Source of the DNA: Firmicutes bacterium UBA7510
GTDB lineage: Bacteria > Bacillota > Clostridia > Tissierellales > Sedimentibacteraceae
Direction of reading: 5' to 3'
NCBI GenBank assembly: GCA_002479485.1
Contig: DLNM01000040.1
Location: 30,786-94,785 of the forward strand
Length of the DNA stretch: 64,000 nucleotides
Shown: piece by piece, positions 1 through 9,954 of the stretch
How the letters are laid out: every line of letters begins with the position of its first letter
Position numbering within the stretch: the stretch's first letter is position 1
Translations under genes and position numbers: made by a program
Notes under the pieces: model-generated
Told to the model about the DNA's origin: nothing
The model's database searches: none
Seen by the model: only the letters and a program-made list of their open reading frames with translations

Positions 1-111
1 TTTTTTTATATTTATTGCTAACCTTAAATTCATACAAAAGTATATCGAAGAAATAATACTCTACTAAGATTTCACTTGCCAATATCTTAATTATAGAGCT
101 ACTTTAAATTC

Positions 112-936
112 TTATTTACCTTTTAACATAATTACTGCTGCCATTATTCCTCTTTTTCCATGCTGACCTCTATGAGAAAAAAACTTATCCATATTGCATT
201 TTGTACATATATTCATGTTATCAATATTTTCTTTTTTAACACCATTGTTTATTAATATATACTCATTAATTGCCCACAAATCAATATATGATTTTTTACC
301 TACATGATACATGAATTCTTCGTAATGCTGATTTTCGTTTAAAAACATATCTTTTACATCTATATCAACTTCAAAACAGTCTTGACATAAAGAGGGACCT
401 ATACATACTAATATATCACTTGGATTTGAATTAAAATCGTGTACAAATCTATTAATCATTTCCTCTGATATTTTATATAAGGTACCTTTCCAGCCGGAAT
501 GGGCAATGCCTACCACCTTGTTTATTGGGTCATAAAAAAACAAGGGAACGCAGTCTGCATGTGTAGTTACAAGAGCAATGTTTTTTTCATTAGTAATTAA
601 ACCGTCTACATCTCTATAATCTCTTTCTTTTGTTACGCCTTTTCCTTTATCAATGGAAGTAACAATTCTTATGTTTTTAGTATGTGTTTGAAAACTAGTA
701 ACAAAATCACCAGCTTCAATTCCAATATCTTTGGCAAGAATATGGTAATTTTCTAGTACGTTTTGTATATCATCGTCTGTTCCTAGACCTAGATTTAAAG
801 ATTCATAACAACCCTTACTAACTCCACCAATTTTAGTAGTGAAGCAGTGAAAGGTTTCATTGAAACTATCTAGTCTAGGTGATGTTATGTATTGAACATT
901 CTCTGCTTCATTTATGCTATATGCTTTCACTTTCAT
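112..936 (-). CDS. pgeF: Polyphenol-oxidase/laccase-domain protein, PgeF (YfiH) family
   Basis: The 274-residue product matches the cytosolic PgeF/YfiH family in length and motifs. Members are zinc-dependent and have been linked to peptidoglycan-precursor editing and purine nucleoside hydrolysis. Visible signature segments are TTHADCVPLF near residue 125, HSGWKGT near 146 and CIGPSLCQDCFEVD near 178, which supply the His/Cys metal site. The annotated ATG lies only two bases after GGAGG, so GTG at codon 3 (position 930) is a better-spaced alternative. It stands alone and is divergent from the DegV gene; no terminator was resolved in the short 3' segment available. Family assignment is firm; the physiological substrate is not. 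Confidence 0.9.
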   Translation of the reverse strand: MKVKAYSINEAENVQYITSPRLDSFNETFHCFTTKIGGVSKGCYESLNLGLGTDDDIQNVLENYHILAKDIGIEAGDFVTSFQTHTKNIRIVTSIDKGKGVTKERDYRDVDGLITNEKNIALVTTHADCVPLFFYDPINKVVGIAHSGWKGTLYKISEEMINRFVHDFNSNPSDILVCIGPSLCQDCFEVDIDVKDMFLNENQHYEEFMYHVGKKSYIDLWAINEYILINNGVKKENIDNMNICTKCNMDKFFSHRGQHGKRGIMAAVIMLKGK

Positions 937-1105
937 TACCTCCGCAATGTTCTTTAGTTTATATTATAATTAAAAACTAGTGAAATTACTATATTAATTT
1001 AAATTATAAATTAAAATTATTGGTTAAAATTAATATGTACAATAATGTAAGTATATGATATATTTAAACTGTATTTTTAAAAATGCTATAAAAGGAGTTA
1101 ATTTT

Positions 1106-1978
1106 ATGCGTGATTATGTAATTATTACAGATTCTACTACAGATCTTACACAAGAACTAATAAATGAGCTTGATATAACTGTAATACCAATGGAATTTAA
1201 TATCGACGGGAAAGGTTACTTAAATTATTCAGATGAACGAGATATTAGTTACAAAGAATTCTATGATTTTTTAAGAAACGGAAAAAATTCAACTACTTCT
1301 CTAATCAATACAGCTACATTTACTGAGTTGTTTGAGCCAATATTAGAAGACGGAAAAGATATTTTATATATAGCATTTTCTTCAGGGTTAAGTGGTACAT
1401 ATAATTCTTCTTGTATTGCTGCACAAATGCTTTCTGAAAAATATACTGACAGTAAAATTTACACAGTAGATTCATTATCCGCATCTATGGGTGAGGGACT
1501 TTTGGTGTATCATGCAGTCAATAAGAAAAAAGAAGGCATGAATATAGACGAATTAAAGGATTGGGTTGAAAATAATAAACTTAACTTATGCCACTGGTTT
1601 ACAGTTGATGATTTACACCACTTAAAAAGAGGCGGGAGATTATCCTCTGCTGCTGCAATAGTTGGAACAATGCTTAATATTAAGCCAGTATTAAATATAG
1701 ATAATGAAGGGCATTTGATACCAGTTGAAAAAGTAAGGGGTAGAAAACTATCAATTACTGCTATGTTAAAAATGATGGAAAAAACAGCAATAAATCCTGA
1801 AGAGCAGACAATTTTTATAAGTCATGGAGATTGTTTAGAAGAAGCAGAATTTCTTGCTAATTTAGTAAAAGAAAAATTAAACGTAAAAGATATAAAAATG
1901 AATTACATAGGTCCGGTTATAGGCTCTCACTCAGGACCAGGAACAATAGCTCTGTTCTTCTTAGGAACAGAAAGATAA
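1106..1978 (+). CDS. DegV family fatty-acid-binding protein
   Basis: A 290-residue DegV protein. The family binds a fatty acid between two alpha/beta domains, and some members (FakB) present it to the FakA kinase. Family segments seen are the N-terminal ITDSTTDL, the SSGLSGTYNS loop near residue 93, HLKRGGRLS near 171 and IGPVIGSHSGPG near the end. I chose the ATG at 1106 because AAAGGAG lies 9-10 bases upstream; a reading frame open from 1055 lacks a ribosome site. No fakA neighbour is present, so a role in the Fak pathway is inference. A strong terminator follows at 2003. Confidence 0.93.
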   Translation: MRDYVIITDSTTDLTQELINELDITVIPMEFNIDGKGYLNYSDERDISYKEFYDFLRNGKNSTTSLINTATFTELFEPILEDGKDILYIAFSSGLSGTYNSSCIAAQMLSEKYTDSKIYTVDSLSASMGEGLLVYHAVNKKKEGMNIDELKDWVENNKLNLCHWFTVDDLHHLKRGGRLSSAAAIVGTMLNIKPVLNIDNEGHLIPVEKVRGRKLSITAMLKMMEKTAINPEEQTIFISHGDCLEEAEFLANLVKEKLNVKDIKMNYIGPVIGSHSGPGTIALFFLGTER

Positions 1979-2002
1979 GTGATATACTTTGTCAAAAATG
2001 TA

Positions 2003-2060
2003 GATAATCAAAGAAAAATTTCCTTTATTTTTTCTTTGATTATCTTCTTTTCTTTTCTTT
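2003..2060 (+). terminator. Rho-independent terminator after the DegV gene
   Basis: GATAATCAAAGAAAAA at 2003 pairs with the TTTTTTCTTTGATTATC segment ending at 2044, followed by a T/C-rich tract. The stem is about 16 bp and AT-rich. Confidence 0.8.
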
Positions 2061-2179
2061 GATAATTTCGTAGCAAGCATAGGAGAGGACAGAGAAGAGC
2101 TTGTGCAAAAATAGTACGCGTAATGTAAAGCAATATTCTTATAAATCTTATATTATATTAATTACAGGAGATGTTTATT

Positions 2180-3097
2180 ATGAATAGCAGTAAGGCTTTT
2201 GATGATGTAATACTTTACCTAGAAAAAATTATAATTGACGGCTGTGAAATTGATAATAATGAAATATCAAAAATTACTATGAGTCCGGCAGCCTTGTTTC
2301 AACGTATTTTTATTTTTGTATCGGGAATAAGCATTTCCGATTATGTAAGAAAACGAAGATTAACATTAGCCGGACATGAGCTTAAAAATAACGATATTTC
2401 TGTTTTAAACGCAGCCATAAAATATGGTTTTCAGTCTCATTCTTCATTTACGCGCGCATTTAAAGAACATCATGGAATTACTCCATCAGAAGCAAAAGTT
2501 AAATCTACAAAACTAAATGATTATCTCCCTATCAACTTCTCGGAAATGAGATTTATAGGAGGAAAACGTATAATGGCAGAAATGAAAAAGATTATTTACA
2601 AAGAAACGGACGAACGCTTAATGGTTGGTATGTACCGCGAAACCTCTTTTTCAAAAGTAGGTAATGTATGGCAGGATTTTTTTCAGAGCGATGTAATTGA
2701 AAAACTTAACATGTTATCAGATGTCAAGTCTTGCGATGATATTGACGCAAATGACGGTATTGGATTAATGTACAATTTTATTGATAATCAGAACTTCAAT
2801 ATCATAATTGGCGATTTTGTACAGACCGGCACAGAAATACCAGAAGGACTGTTTGCTAAACATATCCCAAAAGGATTAACCGCACAGGTTCAGATTGAAG
2901 GAAATAATATTGCGGATATACTTGATTCAGCTTATTTATTGATTACTGAAGCTGTTGAAAAAACCGGCGAGGAAATTGACTATGAAAATTTTTACTGGTG
3001 TGAAGTATATACACATGAGCGTTATTCTGTGCCACTAAATCGTGGTGAAAAAGTAATCATAGATTATATAATGCCTGTTAAAGCTAAAAATAAATAA
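2180..3097 (+). CDS. AraC-family regulator with GyrI-like effector domain
   Basis: The 305-residue protein has an N-terminal AraC/XylS double helix-turn-helix (about residues 1-110; end motif YGFQSHSSFTRAFKEHHGITPSEAK) and a C-terminal GyrI-like/Rob-type effector-binding domain (about 140-300). Such proteins sense small, often lipophilic, ligands and frequently activate efflux or detoxification genes. The ATG at 2180 is preferred over 2171 because AGGAG ends at 2170, giving nine-base spacing. The gene is somewhat GC-richer than its neighbours (for example runs such as GCGCGC near 2452), which may mean recent acquisition. No adjacent target gene is evident, so its regulon is unknown. Confidence 0.88.
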   Translation: MNSSKAFDDVILYLEKIIIDGCEIDNNEISKITMSPAALFQRIFIFVSGISISDYVRKRRLTLAGHELKNNDISVLNAAIKYGFQSHSSFTRAFKEHHGITPSEAKVKSTKLNDYLPINFSEMRFIGGKRIMAEMKKIIYKETDERLMVGMYRETSFSKVGNVWQDFFQSDVIEKLNMLSDVKSCDDIDANDGIGLMYNFIDNQNFNIIIGDFVQTGTEIPEGLFAKHIPKGLTAQVQIEGNNIADILDSAYLLITEAVEKTGEEIDYENFYWCEVYTHERYSVPLNRGEKVIIDYIMPVKAKNK

Positions 3098-3135
3098 ACA
3101 CAGTCCGTCTGCCACTGCTTGTATTGCAATTAAGC

Positions 3136-3170
3136 GAGCGAAAGCAGTAAACCGCTTTCGCTCATTCTGT
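3136..3170 (+). terminator. Hairpin after the AraC-type gene
   Basis: GAGCGAAAGC (3136-3145) pairs perfectly with GCTTTCGCTC (3154-3163) around an 8-base loop. The following ATTCTGTATAAT is only moderately T-rich, so terminator function is likely but not certain. Confidence 0.55.
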
Positions 3171-3208
3171 ATAATAAAGAGTCGCAATGTAGAGGGTAAA
3201 AAACCTTG

Positions 3209-4549
3209 CTATTTTTTATAAAAGAAAGAACCAAGTAGCATTACTATTGCAAAGGTAATTAAGTACCATACTACTGCCATTTTATGAGCGAAACATGCAG
3301 CTATAATCATGAATATACAGGCTAGAACCGCTAACACAGGCATTACAAAACGTTTAAAGCTTGGCAACTCTTTTTCTTTAACTGCTAACATAATAAATAT
3401 CGGAATATATGAAGCATAAATTGTTACAATTGGAAGTTCTGAAGAATCAAACCAATATGGCCCAATCCATGAGTCAGTTAATTGTGTTCCAAAGAAATAT
3501 AATAACCAAAAAGCACACAGCAATAATCCAACTATTGACGAATTCGAAGGCATATTAGTTTCTTTGTCTACTTGCTTAAATATAGATGCCTTTGGTCCTT
3601 GATTTCTAGCAGCCAGTGAGTACATACCACGGGTGCAACCAAGCATTAAACCATTTAAAGTTCCTAAACAAGAAATAACTACAAAAACAAATAATATAGT
3701 TCCGCCTGCCTTTAAGAAAATGCCTTCAAATGCAATTTTTGCTCCTGCTTCGCCACCTTCCATAATTGTAGCATTGCTAACTCCACCAGCAAGTCCTATG
3801 TAATAAAGTATATAAACTGACATAACTATAAATGTTCCAAGGACTAAAGCTTTTGGAAGATTTCTTTTGGAATCCTTCAGCTCTGCGTTTATACTAGTTG
3901 CAATTATCCAACCCTCATATGCAAATGATGTAGCTACAACAGCTGTAAATAGTGCGTTTCCTGTACTAACCTCTTTTGCAACAGTCGTAAAGTTTTCTAT
4001 AATCAAACCATTAGAAAGTCCTACAATTGTTCCAATTACTGCCATCAATAATAATGGTATTAATTTTATAATTGTTGTTGAAACCTGAAATTTTCCTGCT
4101 ATAATAGGGGATAAAGAATTTATAGCATAGCTGGCTATTAAATAAAAACATGCAATAACCATAGCTTCTCCACCTACTATATTAAAGCCAAATAAAACAC
4201 ATGTATAACGGGCAGAAACCCAAGCTAATACAGATGTCAATGTAGGATAATAAATTGTTGCCATAAACCAACCTACATAATAAGCATATTTTTTTCCAAT
4301 AGTTACTTCTGCATAGTCTACTATTCCGTTAACATATTCATATTTAGTCGCCATTATTGAAAATGTATACGCGCATATAATCATAATAGCTCCACCCATA
4401 ACCCATGCTAATATTCCCAGTGGCAAATTACCGCCAGTTGCTGTAAGTATTTTCTCAGCTTTAAAGAATACTCCACTTCCAATTACTATACCTACTACCA
4501 TTGCGATTGCTGTGATTAGTCCATATTTTTTTTTCAACCCATTTTCCAT
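3209..4549 (-). CDS. APC-superfamily amino-acid permease
   Basis: A 446-residue integral membrane protein with about 12 hydrophobic segments. It begins with the APC/LAT hallmark GIVIGSGVFF in TM1 (residues about 20-30) and carries FAYEGWI in TM6 near residue 209, the segment that lines the substrate site in this superfamily. It should import or exchange an amino acid at the cytoplasmic membrane; the specific substrate cannot be read from the sequence. AAAGGAGGAATTAT precedes the ATG. On the minus strand a TTGACA (4651-4646) followed 17 bases later by TAATAT forms a plausible sigma-A promoter. It is divergent from the sigma-54 activator at 4819, a common arrangement for a regulator and its target. 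Confidence 0.9.
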   Translation of the reverse strand: MENGLKKKYGLITAIAMVVGIVIGSGVFFKAEKILTATGGNLPLGILAWVMGGAIMIICAYTFSIMATKYEYVNGIVDYAEVTIGKKYAYYVGWFMATIYYPTLTSVLAWVSARYTCVLFGFNIVGGEAMVIACFYLIASYAINSLSPIIAGKFQVSTTIIKLIPLLLMAVIGTIVGLSNGLIIENFTTVAKEVSTGNALFTAVVATSFAYEGWIIATSINAELKDSKRNLPKALVLGTFIVMSVYILYYIGLAGGVSNATIMEGGEAGAKIAFEGIFLKAGGTILFVFVVISCLGTLNGLMLGCTRGMYSLAARNQGPKASIFKQVDKETNMPSNSSIVGLLLCAFWLLYFFGTQLTDSWIGPYWFDSSELPIVTIYASYIPIFIMLAVKEKELPSFKRFVMPVLAVLACIFMIIAACFAHKMAVVWYLITFAIVMLLGSFFYKK

Positions 4550-4818
4550 AATATAATTCCTCCTTTATAAAAACAATTTAGTATAATTTAAAAAAGTTTA
4601 AAAATAATAATAATTTTTAATATTACTATAATGACTAGGGCTTGTCAATAAATATTTATAATTTCTTACGAATATTTATTTGAAAACGTTATTTATTATT
4701 TGCTTTTTACTAATGTTCTATGTACCTTGATTTTACAAATGATATATGATATATTTACTTTAGAAAATCAAGTAGGCAATATTTTGTTACGCTTGGAAAT
4801 AGCGTAATGGAGGTTAAT

Positions 4819-6621
4819 ATGGATTTATTAAGTATAAAAGATAATGTTCAGAAAACAGCTGAAGCTATATCCAGTGTTATTGGTGTTGATGTAACAGTTA
4901 CAGATGATAAACTTGTTAGAATTGCTGGCACTGGCAAGTATAAATTATCTATAGATGAAAAAGTTAATGACCAAGGTGTTTTTGCGTATTGCTTAAAAAA
5001 TAGTATACCGTACGTAGTTAGAAATCCTAAAGAAGAAAAAGTATGCAAAGCTTGCAATAATAAGGATTGTTCGGAATATGCTGAAATAGTTAGTCCAATT
5101 ACTATAAATACTAAAACCTATGGTGTAATCGGATTAATTGCATTTGATGAAAATCAAAAAAATTTACTCTTAAAAAAAGAAAAAAACATAATAGACTTTC
5201 TTGATAAGATGGTAAGCCTAGTAGCTTCTCAGATTATTGAAAAGAAAAAATCTAATGAAATAAAGGTTCTAATATCACAGCTTCAAACTGTAATAAATGT
5301 TATTGAAAAATCAGTAATTATAACTGATTGCAGCGGTAGAATAAATTATTTTAATAATAAGGCAGATAATTTATTTAACATAAAACTTTTAAATCATGAA
5401 AATATAAATGAAATTCTACTTGATATAGACGTTTGTGAAATATTTAAAAGTGGGAAAGAAATATACAATAAAGAATTTAACTACGAGGATAACATAACCT
5501 CATTTAGAGGTATTATAAATGCAAAGATTTATTTTAGTGATGATAATTCTAATAATATTGAGGCGGTAGTATTTATAATGGAAGAGTTAAGGCAAATTAT
5601 ATCATCTGCCAGAAATATTATTAGTACTAATATTGTAACTGAATTTAAAAATATTAAGTATATAAGCAACAAAATGGATAATGTAATATCTTTGGCTAAA
5701 AAAGCATCTCAAACTGATTCAACTGTACTTATAACAGGTGAAAGTGGAACGGGCAAGGAGCTTTTTGCAAGAGCCTTGCATTATGACAGCAGTAGAAAAA
5801 AAGAAGCATTTTTAGCAATTAATTGCAGTGCAATACCTGAAAATTTATTTGAAAGTGAGTTGTTCGGATATGAGGAAGGAGCTTATACCGGAGCATTAAA
5901 AGGTGGTCATCCAGGTAAATTCGAGCTTGCTCATAAGGGAACACTACTTTTAGATGAAATAGGCGACATGCCATTAAACCTCCAACCTAAGCTACTGAGA
6001 GTTTTACAAGATAGCAAGGTAATGAGAATTGGAGGAAAAGGCTATATTGATGTGGATGTAAGAATAATAGCATCAACAAACTGTAATTTGGAGGAAAAAG
6101 TTAGAAATAAGGAATTTAGGGAGGATTTATATTATAGATTAAATGTAATTCCAATCAATATTCCACCTCTTAGAGAAAGAACAGAGGACATTGAACTTCT
6201 TGCTAGATATTTTACACACAAATTTTCCTGTAAGCTTAATAAAACTGTGGAAAATATTAATTCTGATGCTTTAAGTCTAATTAAAAATTATCAGTGGAAT
6301 GGAAATGTTAGAGAACTTGAAAATGCTATAGAATATGCTGTTAATATGACGGATAAGGTTTATATAGATTTAGATAGTCTACCTTATAAGCTTAAAAATT
6401 CAAAAAACAAATTTAAAGAAAATAATATAGCAAAAGATGATGTTTTGCATACTTTTGACGAATTAGAAAGAAATGAACTAAAAAAAGCAATTAAGCTCTA
6501 TGGCTTGGCTAATAACGCTGTTAATAAAATATGTGAAGAATTAGGAATAAGTAGAGCCACTTTTTATAGAAAAATAAAAAAATATAATTTAATTTCTAAT
6601 CAAATTTTAATAAATGATTAA
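4819..6621 (+). CDS. Sigma-54-dependent transcriptional activator with Cys-containing sensor domain
   Basis: The 600-residue enhancer-binding protein has four parts. An N-terminal ligand/GAF-like region (1-150) holds Cys58 and a CxxCxxxxC cluster (Cys76, 79, 84). A PAS-like domain covers about 150-265. The AAA+ sigma-54 interaction domain has Walker A GESGTGKE at 307, a GAYTGA loop at 354 (GAFTGA variant) and Walker B LLLDEIGD near 376. A Fis-type helix-turn-helix ends the protein (ICEELGISRATFYRKIKKY). The start at 4819 has ATGGAGGTTAAT immediately upstream. The four cysteines could bind a metal or sense redox, which is inference. The divergent permease is a candidate target, but no -24/-12 element was found there. 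Confidence 0.92.
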   Translation: MDLLSIKDNVQKTAEAISSVIGVDVTVTDDKLVRIAGTGKYKLSIDEKVNDQGVFAYCLKNSIPYVVRNPKEEKVCKACNNKDCSEYAEIVSPITINTKTYGVIGLIAFDENQKNLLLKKEKNIIDFLDKMVSLVASQIIEKKKSNEIKVLISQLQTVINVIEKSVIITDCSGRINYFNNKADNLFNIKLLNHENINEILLDIDVCEIFKSGKEIYNKEFNYEDNITSFRGIINAKIYFSDDNSNNIEAVVFIMEELRQIISSARNIISTNIVTEFKNIKYISNKMDNVISLAKKASQTDSTVLITGESGTGKELFARALHYDSSRKKEAFLAINCSAIPENLFESELFGYEEGAYTGALKGGHPGKFELAHKGTLLLDEIGDMPLNLQPKLLRVLQDSKVMRIGGKGYIDVDVRIIASTNCNLEEKVRNKEFREDLYYRLNVIPINIPPLRERTEDIELLARYFTHKFSCKLNKTVENINSDALSLIKNYQWNGNVRELENAIEYAVNMTDKVYIDLDSLPYKLKNSKNKFKENNIAKDDVLHTFDELERNELKKAIKLYGLANNAVNKICEELGISRATFYRKIKKYNLISNQILIND

Positions 6622-6683
6622 GAACACTCAAACTTTTTTGTATTATTATGGTAGTATAAAGATATTTGGAGGGAAAATAAAAT

Positions 6684-6914
6684 ATGGAAATAATAATAGG
6701 ACTTTTTGTATTTTTTCTTTTTATAGGTATTGCATTAAAGGCTGGTGTATTGTTACTTAAAATTCTATTTACAGTATTAGGACTTATAGTTGGTGGAGCT
6801 GTAATAGTTATGCTATTGCCTTTAGGATTAGGATTAGGTCTTATACTACTTGTACCAGCTATTTTGATAGGAATTATAGTGAGTATATTTAAGTGTATAA
6901 TGTTTATATTTTAG
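6684..6914 (+). CDS. Small hydrophobic membrane protein
   Basis: A 76-residue, almost entirely hydrophobic protein with two or three predicted membrane spans and a Gly/Leu-rich centre (PLGLGLGLIL near residue 46). GGAGGGAAAATAAAAT gives a good ribosome site. It lies 62 bp after the sigma-54 activator and 90 bp before the Met T-box region, so it may be co-transcribed with the activator. I do not recognise a characterised family, and no polar or catalytic residues suggest a function. Confidence 0.7.
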   Translation: MEIIIGLFVFFLFIGIALKAGVLLLKILFTVLGLIVGGAVIVMLLPLGLGLGLILLVPAILIGIIVSIFKCIMFIF

Positions 6915-7004
6915 ATATAAACATTGTTTTTCTTATTAAAAAATAGTTTTTATGTTGACAAATTGTAATATATTTTGTATAGTTTTAATATTAAATACAA
7001 ATAA

Positions 7005-7290
7005 TAATTTAAAGCTATGAAAAGAAGAGTATTTTTAAATGAAACCAATAGAGAGCTGTGGACGGTGAAAATCAGCGGTAGAGTTTATTAAGAAGATGGC
7101 CTTGGAGCTTAATACCTGAAAATTTTAAGGTATTACGGTTGTAACCGTTATATTACAAAGTTTATAACAAACTTAATTTAAGTTTGTATGGAACTTAAAG
7201 AGGTATAAATCGCGAGATTTATACAAATAAGAGTGGTAACGCGATATCATCGTCTCTTAATCCTAATGGATTATGAGACTTTTTTTATGC
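7005..7290 (+). promoter_or_regulatory. T-box leader controlling metG (tRNA-Met)
   Basis: A classic T-box 5' leader. The Stem I region runs from about 7018, with an AGAGAGCTGTGG...GGTGAAAATCAGC signature near 7050-7077. The T-box AAGAGTGGTAACGCG lies at 7229-7243. The terminator GTCTC-T-TAATCC...GGATTA-T-GAGAC followed by seven Ts occupies 7252-7287. ATG at 7096-7098 in the probable specifier loop (AGAAGATGGCC) fits the downstream methionyl-tRNA synthetase. Uncharged tRNA-Met should stabilise the antiterminator and permit metG transcription. The leader explains most of the 426-bp gap at 6915-7340. The specifier assignment is by position, not by a folded model. Confidence 0.92.
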
Positions 7291-7340
7291 CTAAACCCAT
7301 TAAAGAAAAAAATTATTTAATATAGATAGGAGATTTTATT

Positions 7341-9371
7341 ATGAATAAAGGTAAATATTATATTACTACTGCAATTGCATATACATCTGGAAAACCACAC
7401 ATTGGCAATACATATGAGATAGTACTTGCAGATAGTATTGCAAGATTTAAAAAGCTTAATGGTTATGATGTTTATTTTCAAACTGGAACAGACGAGCATG
7501 GACAAAAAATTCAAGATAAGGCTGAAGCAGCAGGAAAAACTCCTCAACAGTTTGTTGATGAGGTAGCAGGAGAAATAAAAAGAATTTGGGATACTATGAA
7601 CACAAGCTATGATAAGTTTGTTAGAACAAGTGATCCAGAACATAAGAAAAAAGTTCAGCAAATATTTAAAAAACTATATGATCAAGGAGATATCTATAAA
7701 GGTTATTATGAAGGAATGTATTGTACTCCTTGTGAATCATTCTTTACAGAGGGTCAATTAGTAGATGGTAAATGTCCAGATTGTGGAGCAGAGGTTAAAA
7801 AAGCAAAGGAAGAAGCATATTTCTTCAAACTAAGTGGTTACACTGATAAACTGATAAAGCATATAGAAGATAATCCTCAATTTATACAGCCTGAATCACG
7901 TAAAAACGAAATGTTAAATAACTTTTTAAAACCGGGTTTACAAGATTTATGTGTTTCAAGAACATCATTTAATTGGGGTGTTCCAGTTTCTTTTGATGAT
8001 AAGCATGTAGTTTATGTTTGGATTGATGCATTAAGTAATTATATTACATTTTTAGGTTATGATATAGATGGAAACCACAGTGATTTATACAAGAAAAATT
8101 GGCCTGCAGATGTTCATTTAATAGGAAAGGACATTTTAAGATTCCATACAATATACTGGCCTATATTACTAATGGCAATTGGAGAAGAGCTTCCAAAGCA
8201 AGTATTCGGTCATCCTTGGCTTTTGGTTGGTGAAGGAAAAATGAGTAAATCAAAGGGCAATGTAATTTATGCAGATGATTTAGTGGATTTCTTTGGTGTA
8301 GATGCGGTTAGATACTATGTACTGCATGAAATGCCTTTTGCAAATGACGGAACACTAAGCTATGAATTATTAATCGAAAGAATTAATTCTGATTTAGCAA
8401 ATATTCTTGGTAATCTTGTAAATAGAACAGTTACAATGGTTAACAAATATTTTGATGGTGAAATATTGGCACCAACTGATAAAGAGCCAATTGATGATGA
8501 GCTTATAGCATTAGCATTAGAAACACCAAAAAGAGTTGAGCTTAAAATGGATGATTTAAAGGTTTCTGATGCTATAGATGAAATATTTAATCTGTTAAGA
8601 AGAAGTAATAAATATATAGATGAAACAACTCCTTGGGTTTTAGGTAAAGATGAAAGTAAAAAAGAAAGGCTTGGAACGGTACTTTACAATTTACTTGAGT
8701 CAATTCGTATTGCTGCGGCTTTATTAAAACCATTTTTACCAGAGACGTCAGAAAATATATTTAAGCAAATTAATTCATCAAAATACGACTGGGATTCGTT
8801 AAGTACATTTGATGGAACAGTTGTTGGAAGCAAGGTTGGTACTCCTGAGATATTGTTTGCAAGAATCGACGCAGCTAAAAAAATTGAAGAAATAGAAAGT
8901 AAATTAGGTACAAAAACTGAACAATCAAAAAATGATAAGGAGAAAAAAGTGGAAGATAATAAAGTAGCCAATGCAGCAAGTAAGGAAAATTCTGCACAGG
9001 TAGAAACAGTAGAAAATTCAGCAAAAGAAACTGCTGAATATGAAGATGGAATGATATCAATTGATGATTTTGATAAGGTTGATTTAAGATTAGCTGAGGT
9101 TATCGAAGCTAAAAAGCATCCAGATGCAGATAAGCTTTTAGTGTTACAGTTAAAGGTTGGAGAAGAGACTAGACAGGTAGTTTCGGGTATAGCAAAATAC
9201 TACGAGCCAGAAGATTTAATCGGTAAAAAAGTTGTAATGGTATATAACTTAAAACCAGTAACTCTTAGAGGAGTGCATTCTCAAGGTATGGTACTTGCAG
9301 CAACAAAGGGTAAAAAATTGACATTAGTTTCTACATTAGATGATATGAATAGTGGTGCTAAAATAAGCTAG
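7341..9371 (+). CDS. metG: Methionyl-tRNA synthetase
   Basis: The 676-residue enzyme charges tRNA-Met in the cytosol. It is a class I synthetase with the HIGH-like HIGN near residue 20, a zinc-knuckle pair CTPC...CPDC at about 129-150, and KMSKSKGN near 300. A lysine/glutamate-rich linker (about 515-570) leads to a C-terminal EMAP/Trbp111-type tRNA-binding domain (about 575-676), so this is the dimeric long form. AGGAG precedes the ATG. It follows a T-box leader with a Met specifier candidate and heads a cluster with tatD, rnmV and rsmA, an order common in Bacillota. Confidence 0.98.
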   Translation: MNKGKYYITTAIAYTSGKPHIGNTYEIVLADSIARFKKLNGYDVYFQTGTDEHGQKIQDKAEAAGKTPQQFVDEVAGEIKRIWDTMNTSYDKFVRTSDPEHKKKVQQIFKKLYDQGDIYKGYYEGMYCTPCESFFTEGQLVDGKCPDCGAEVKKAKEEAYFFKLSGYTDKLIKHIEDNPQFIQPESRKNEMLNNFLKPGLQDLCVSRTSFNWGVPVSFDDKHVVYVWIDALSNYITFLGYDIDGNHSDLYKKNWPADVHLIGKDILRFHTIYWPILLMAIGEELPKQVFGHPWLLVGEGKMSKSKGNVIYADDLVDFFGVDAVRYYVLHEMPFANDGTLSYELLIERINSDLANILGNLVNRTVTMVNKYFDGEILAPTDKEPIDDELIALALETPKRVELKMDDLKVSDAIDEIFNLLRRSNKYIDETTPWVLGKDESKKERLGTVLYNLLESIRIAAALLKPFLPETSENIFKQINSSKYDWDSLSTFDGTVVGSKVGTPEILFARIDAAKKIEEIESKLGTKTEQSKNDKEKKVEDNKVANAASKENSAQVETVENSAKETAEYEDGMISIDDFDKVDLRLAEVIEAKKHPDADKLLVLQLKVGEETRQVVSGIAKYYEPEDLIGKKVVMVYNLKPVTLRGVHSQGMVLAATKGKKLTLVSTLDDMNSGAKIS

Positions 9372-9387
9372 AATAATGGAGGTTATT

Positions 9388-9936
9388 ATGAAAGCATTTT
9401 TCTTAATAGCAATAGCTTTTGCTGTTATCTATACTATATCTACAGTTAGAAAATATATAGAATATAAAAAATTAAGTCCGACTGATATAGTTGCATTGAC
9501 CGAGGATAATAAATCTATCAGATATATTTGTGGTGTTTTCCTGTTTTTTATGATTATAACAAGTGGTATAGCATTTAGAGAAGCATATAACCAAGGATTG
9601 GTTATAAAAAATGAACTTTTGGAGCTTATATTAACATTGTTTTTCTTTGCTGTTCTATATATTCCGTTATCATCAAAAACAAAGGTTTCTAATATAGGAA
9701 TCTATAGAAATGCAAATTTAATATACTGGAAAAATGTTGTTGCCATAGATTTTTTAAAGCCAGATTTAAAGGGTAGATTAAGGGTAAGAATATTATATAA
9801 AAATAACTACAATAAACAGATGACAATAGAGATTGTATTTAAGAAAAAAATAAATGAATACAATACCTTTAAGGAATTAGCTGACAAAAATATTATACCT
9901 ATTAAAGAGACAAAGAAAAAGAAAAACAACAAGTAA
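9388..9936 (+). CDS. Conserved-type membrane protein of unknown function
   Basis: A 182-residue protein with three hydrophobic segments in its first 110 residues (about 1-18, 48-68, 82-100) and a basic, soluble C-terminal half (NIGIYRNANLIYWKNVVAID and after) ending in a lysine-rich tail. This layout resembles small membrane proteins with a PH-like cytosolic domain, but I do not recognise it firmly. ATG at 9388 is chosen because GGAGG lies directly before it (9378-9382). It sits 16 bp after metG and 18 bp before the TatD-type gene, within one operon. Confidence 0.75.
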   Translation: MKAFFLIAIAFAVIYTISTVRKYIEYKKLSPTDIVALTEDNKSIRYICGVFLFFMIITSGIAFREAYNQGLVIKNELLELILTLFFFAVLYIPLSSKTKVSNIGIYRNANLIYWKNVVAIDFLKPDLKGRLRVRILYKNNYNKQMTIEIVFKKKINEYNTFKELADKNIIPIKETKKKKNNK

Positions 9937-9954
9937 GAGGAAAGGAATTAAAAT

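Noticed and set aside
4550..4818. Sigma-54 (-24/-12) promoter for the amino-acid permease
   Set aside because: No TGGCAC-N5-TTGC-like sequence was found on either strand; a sigma-A-like promoter fits better.
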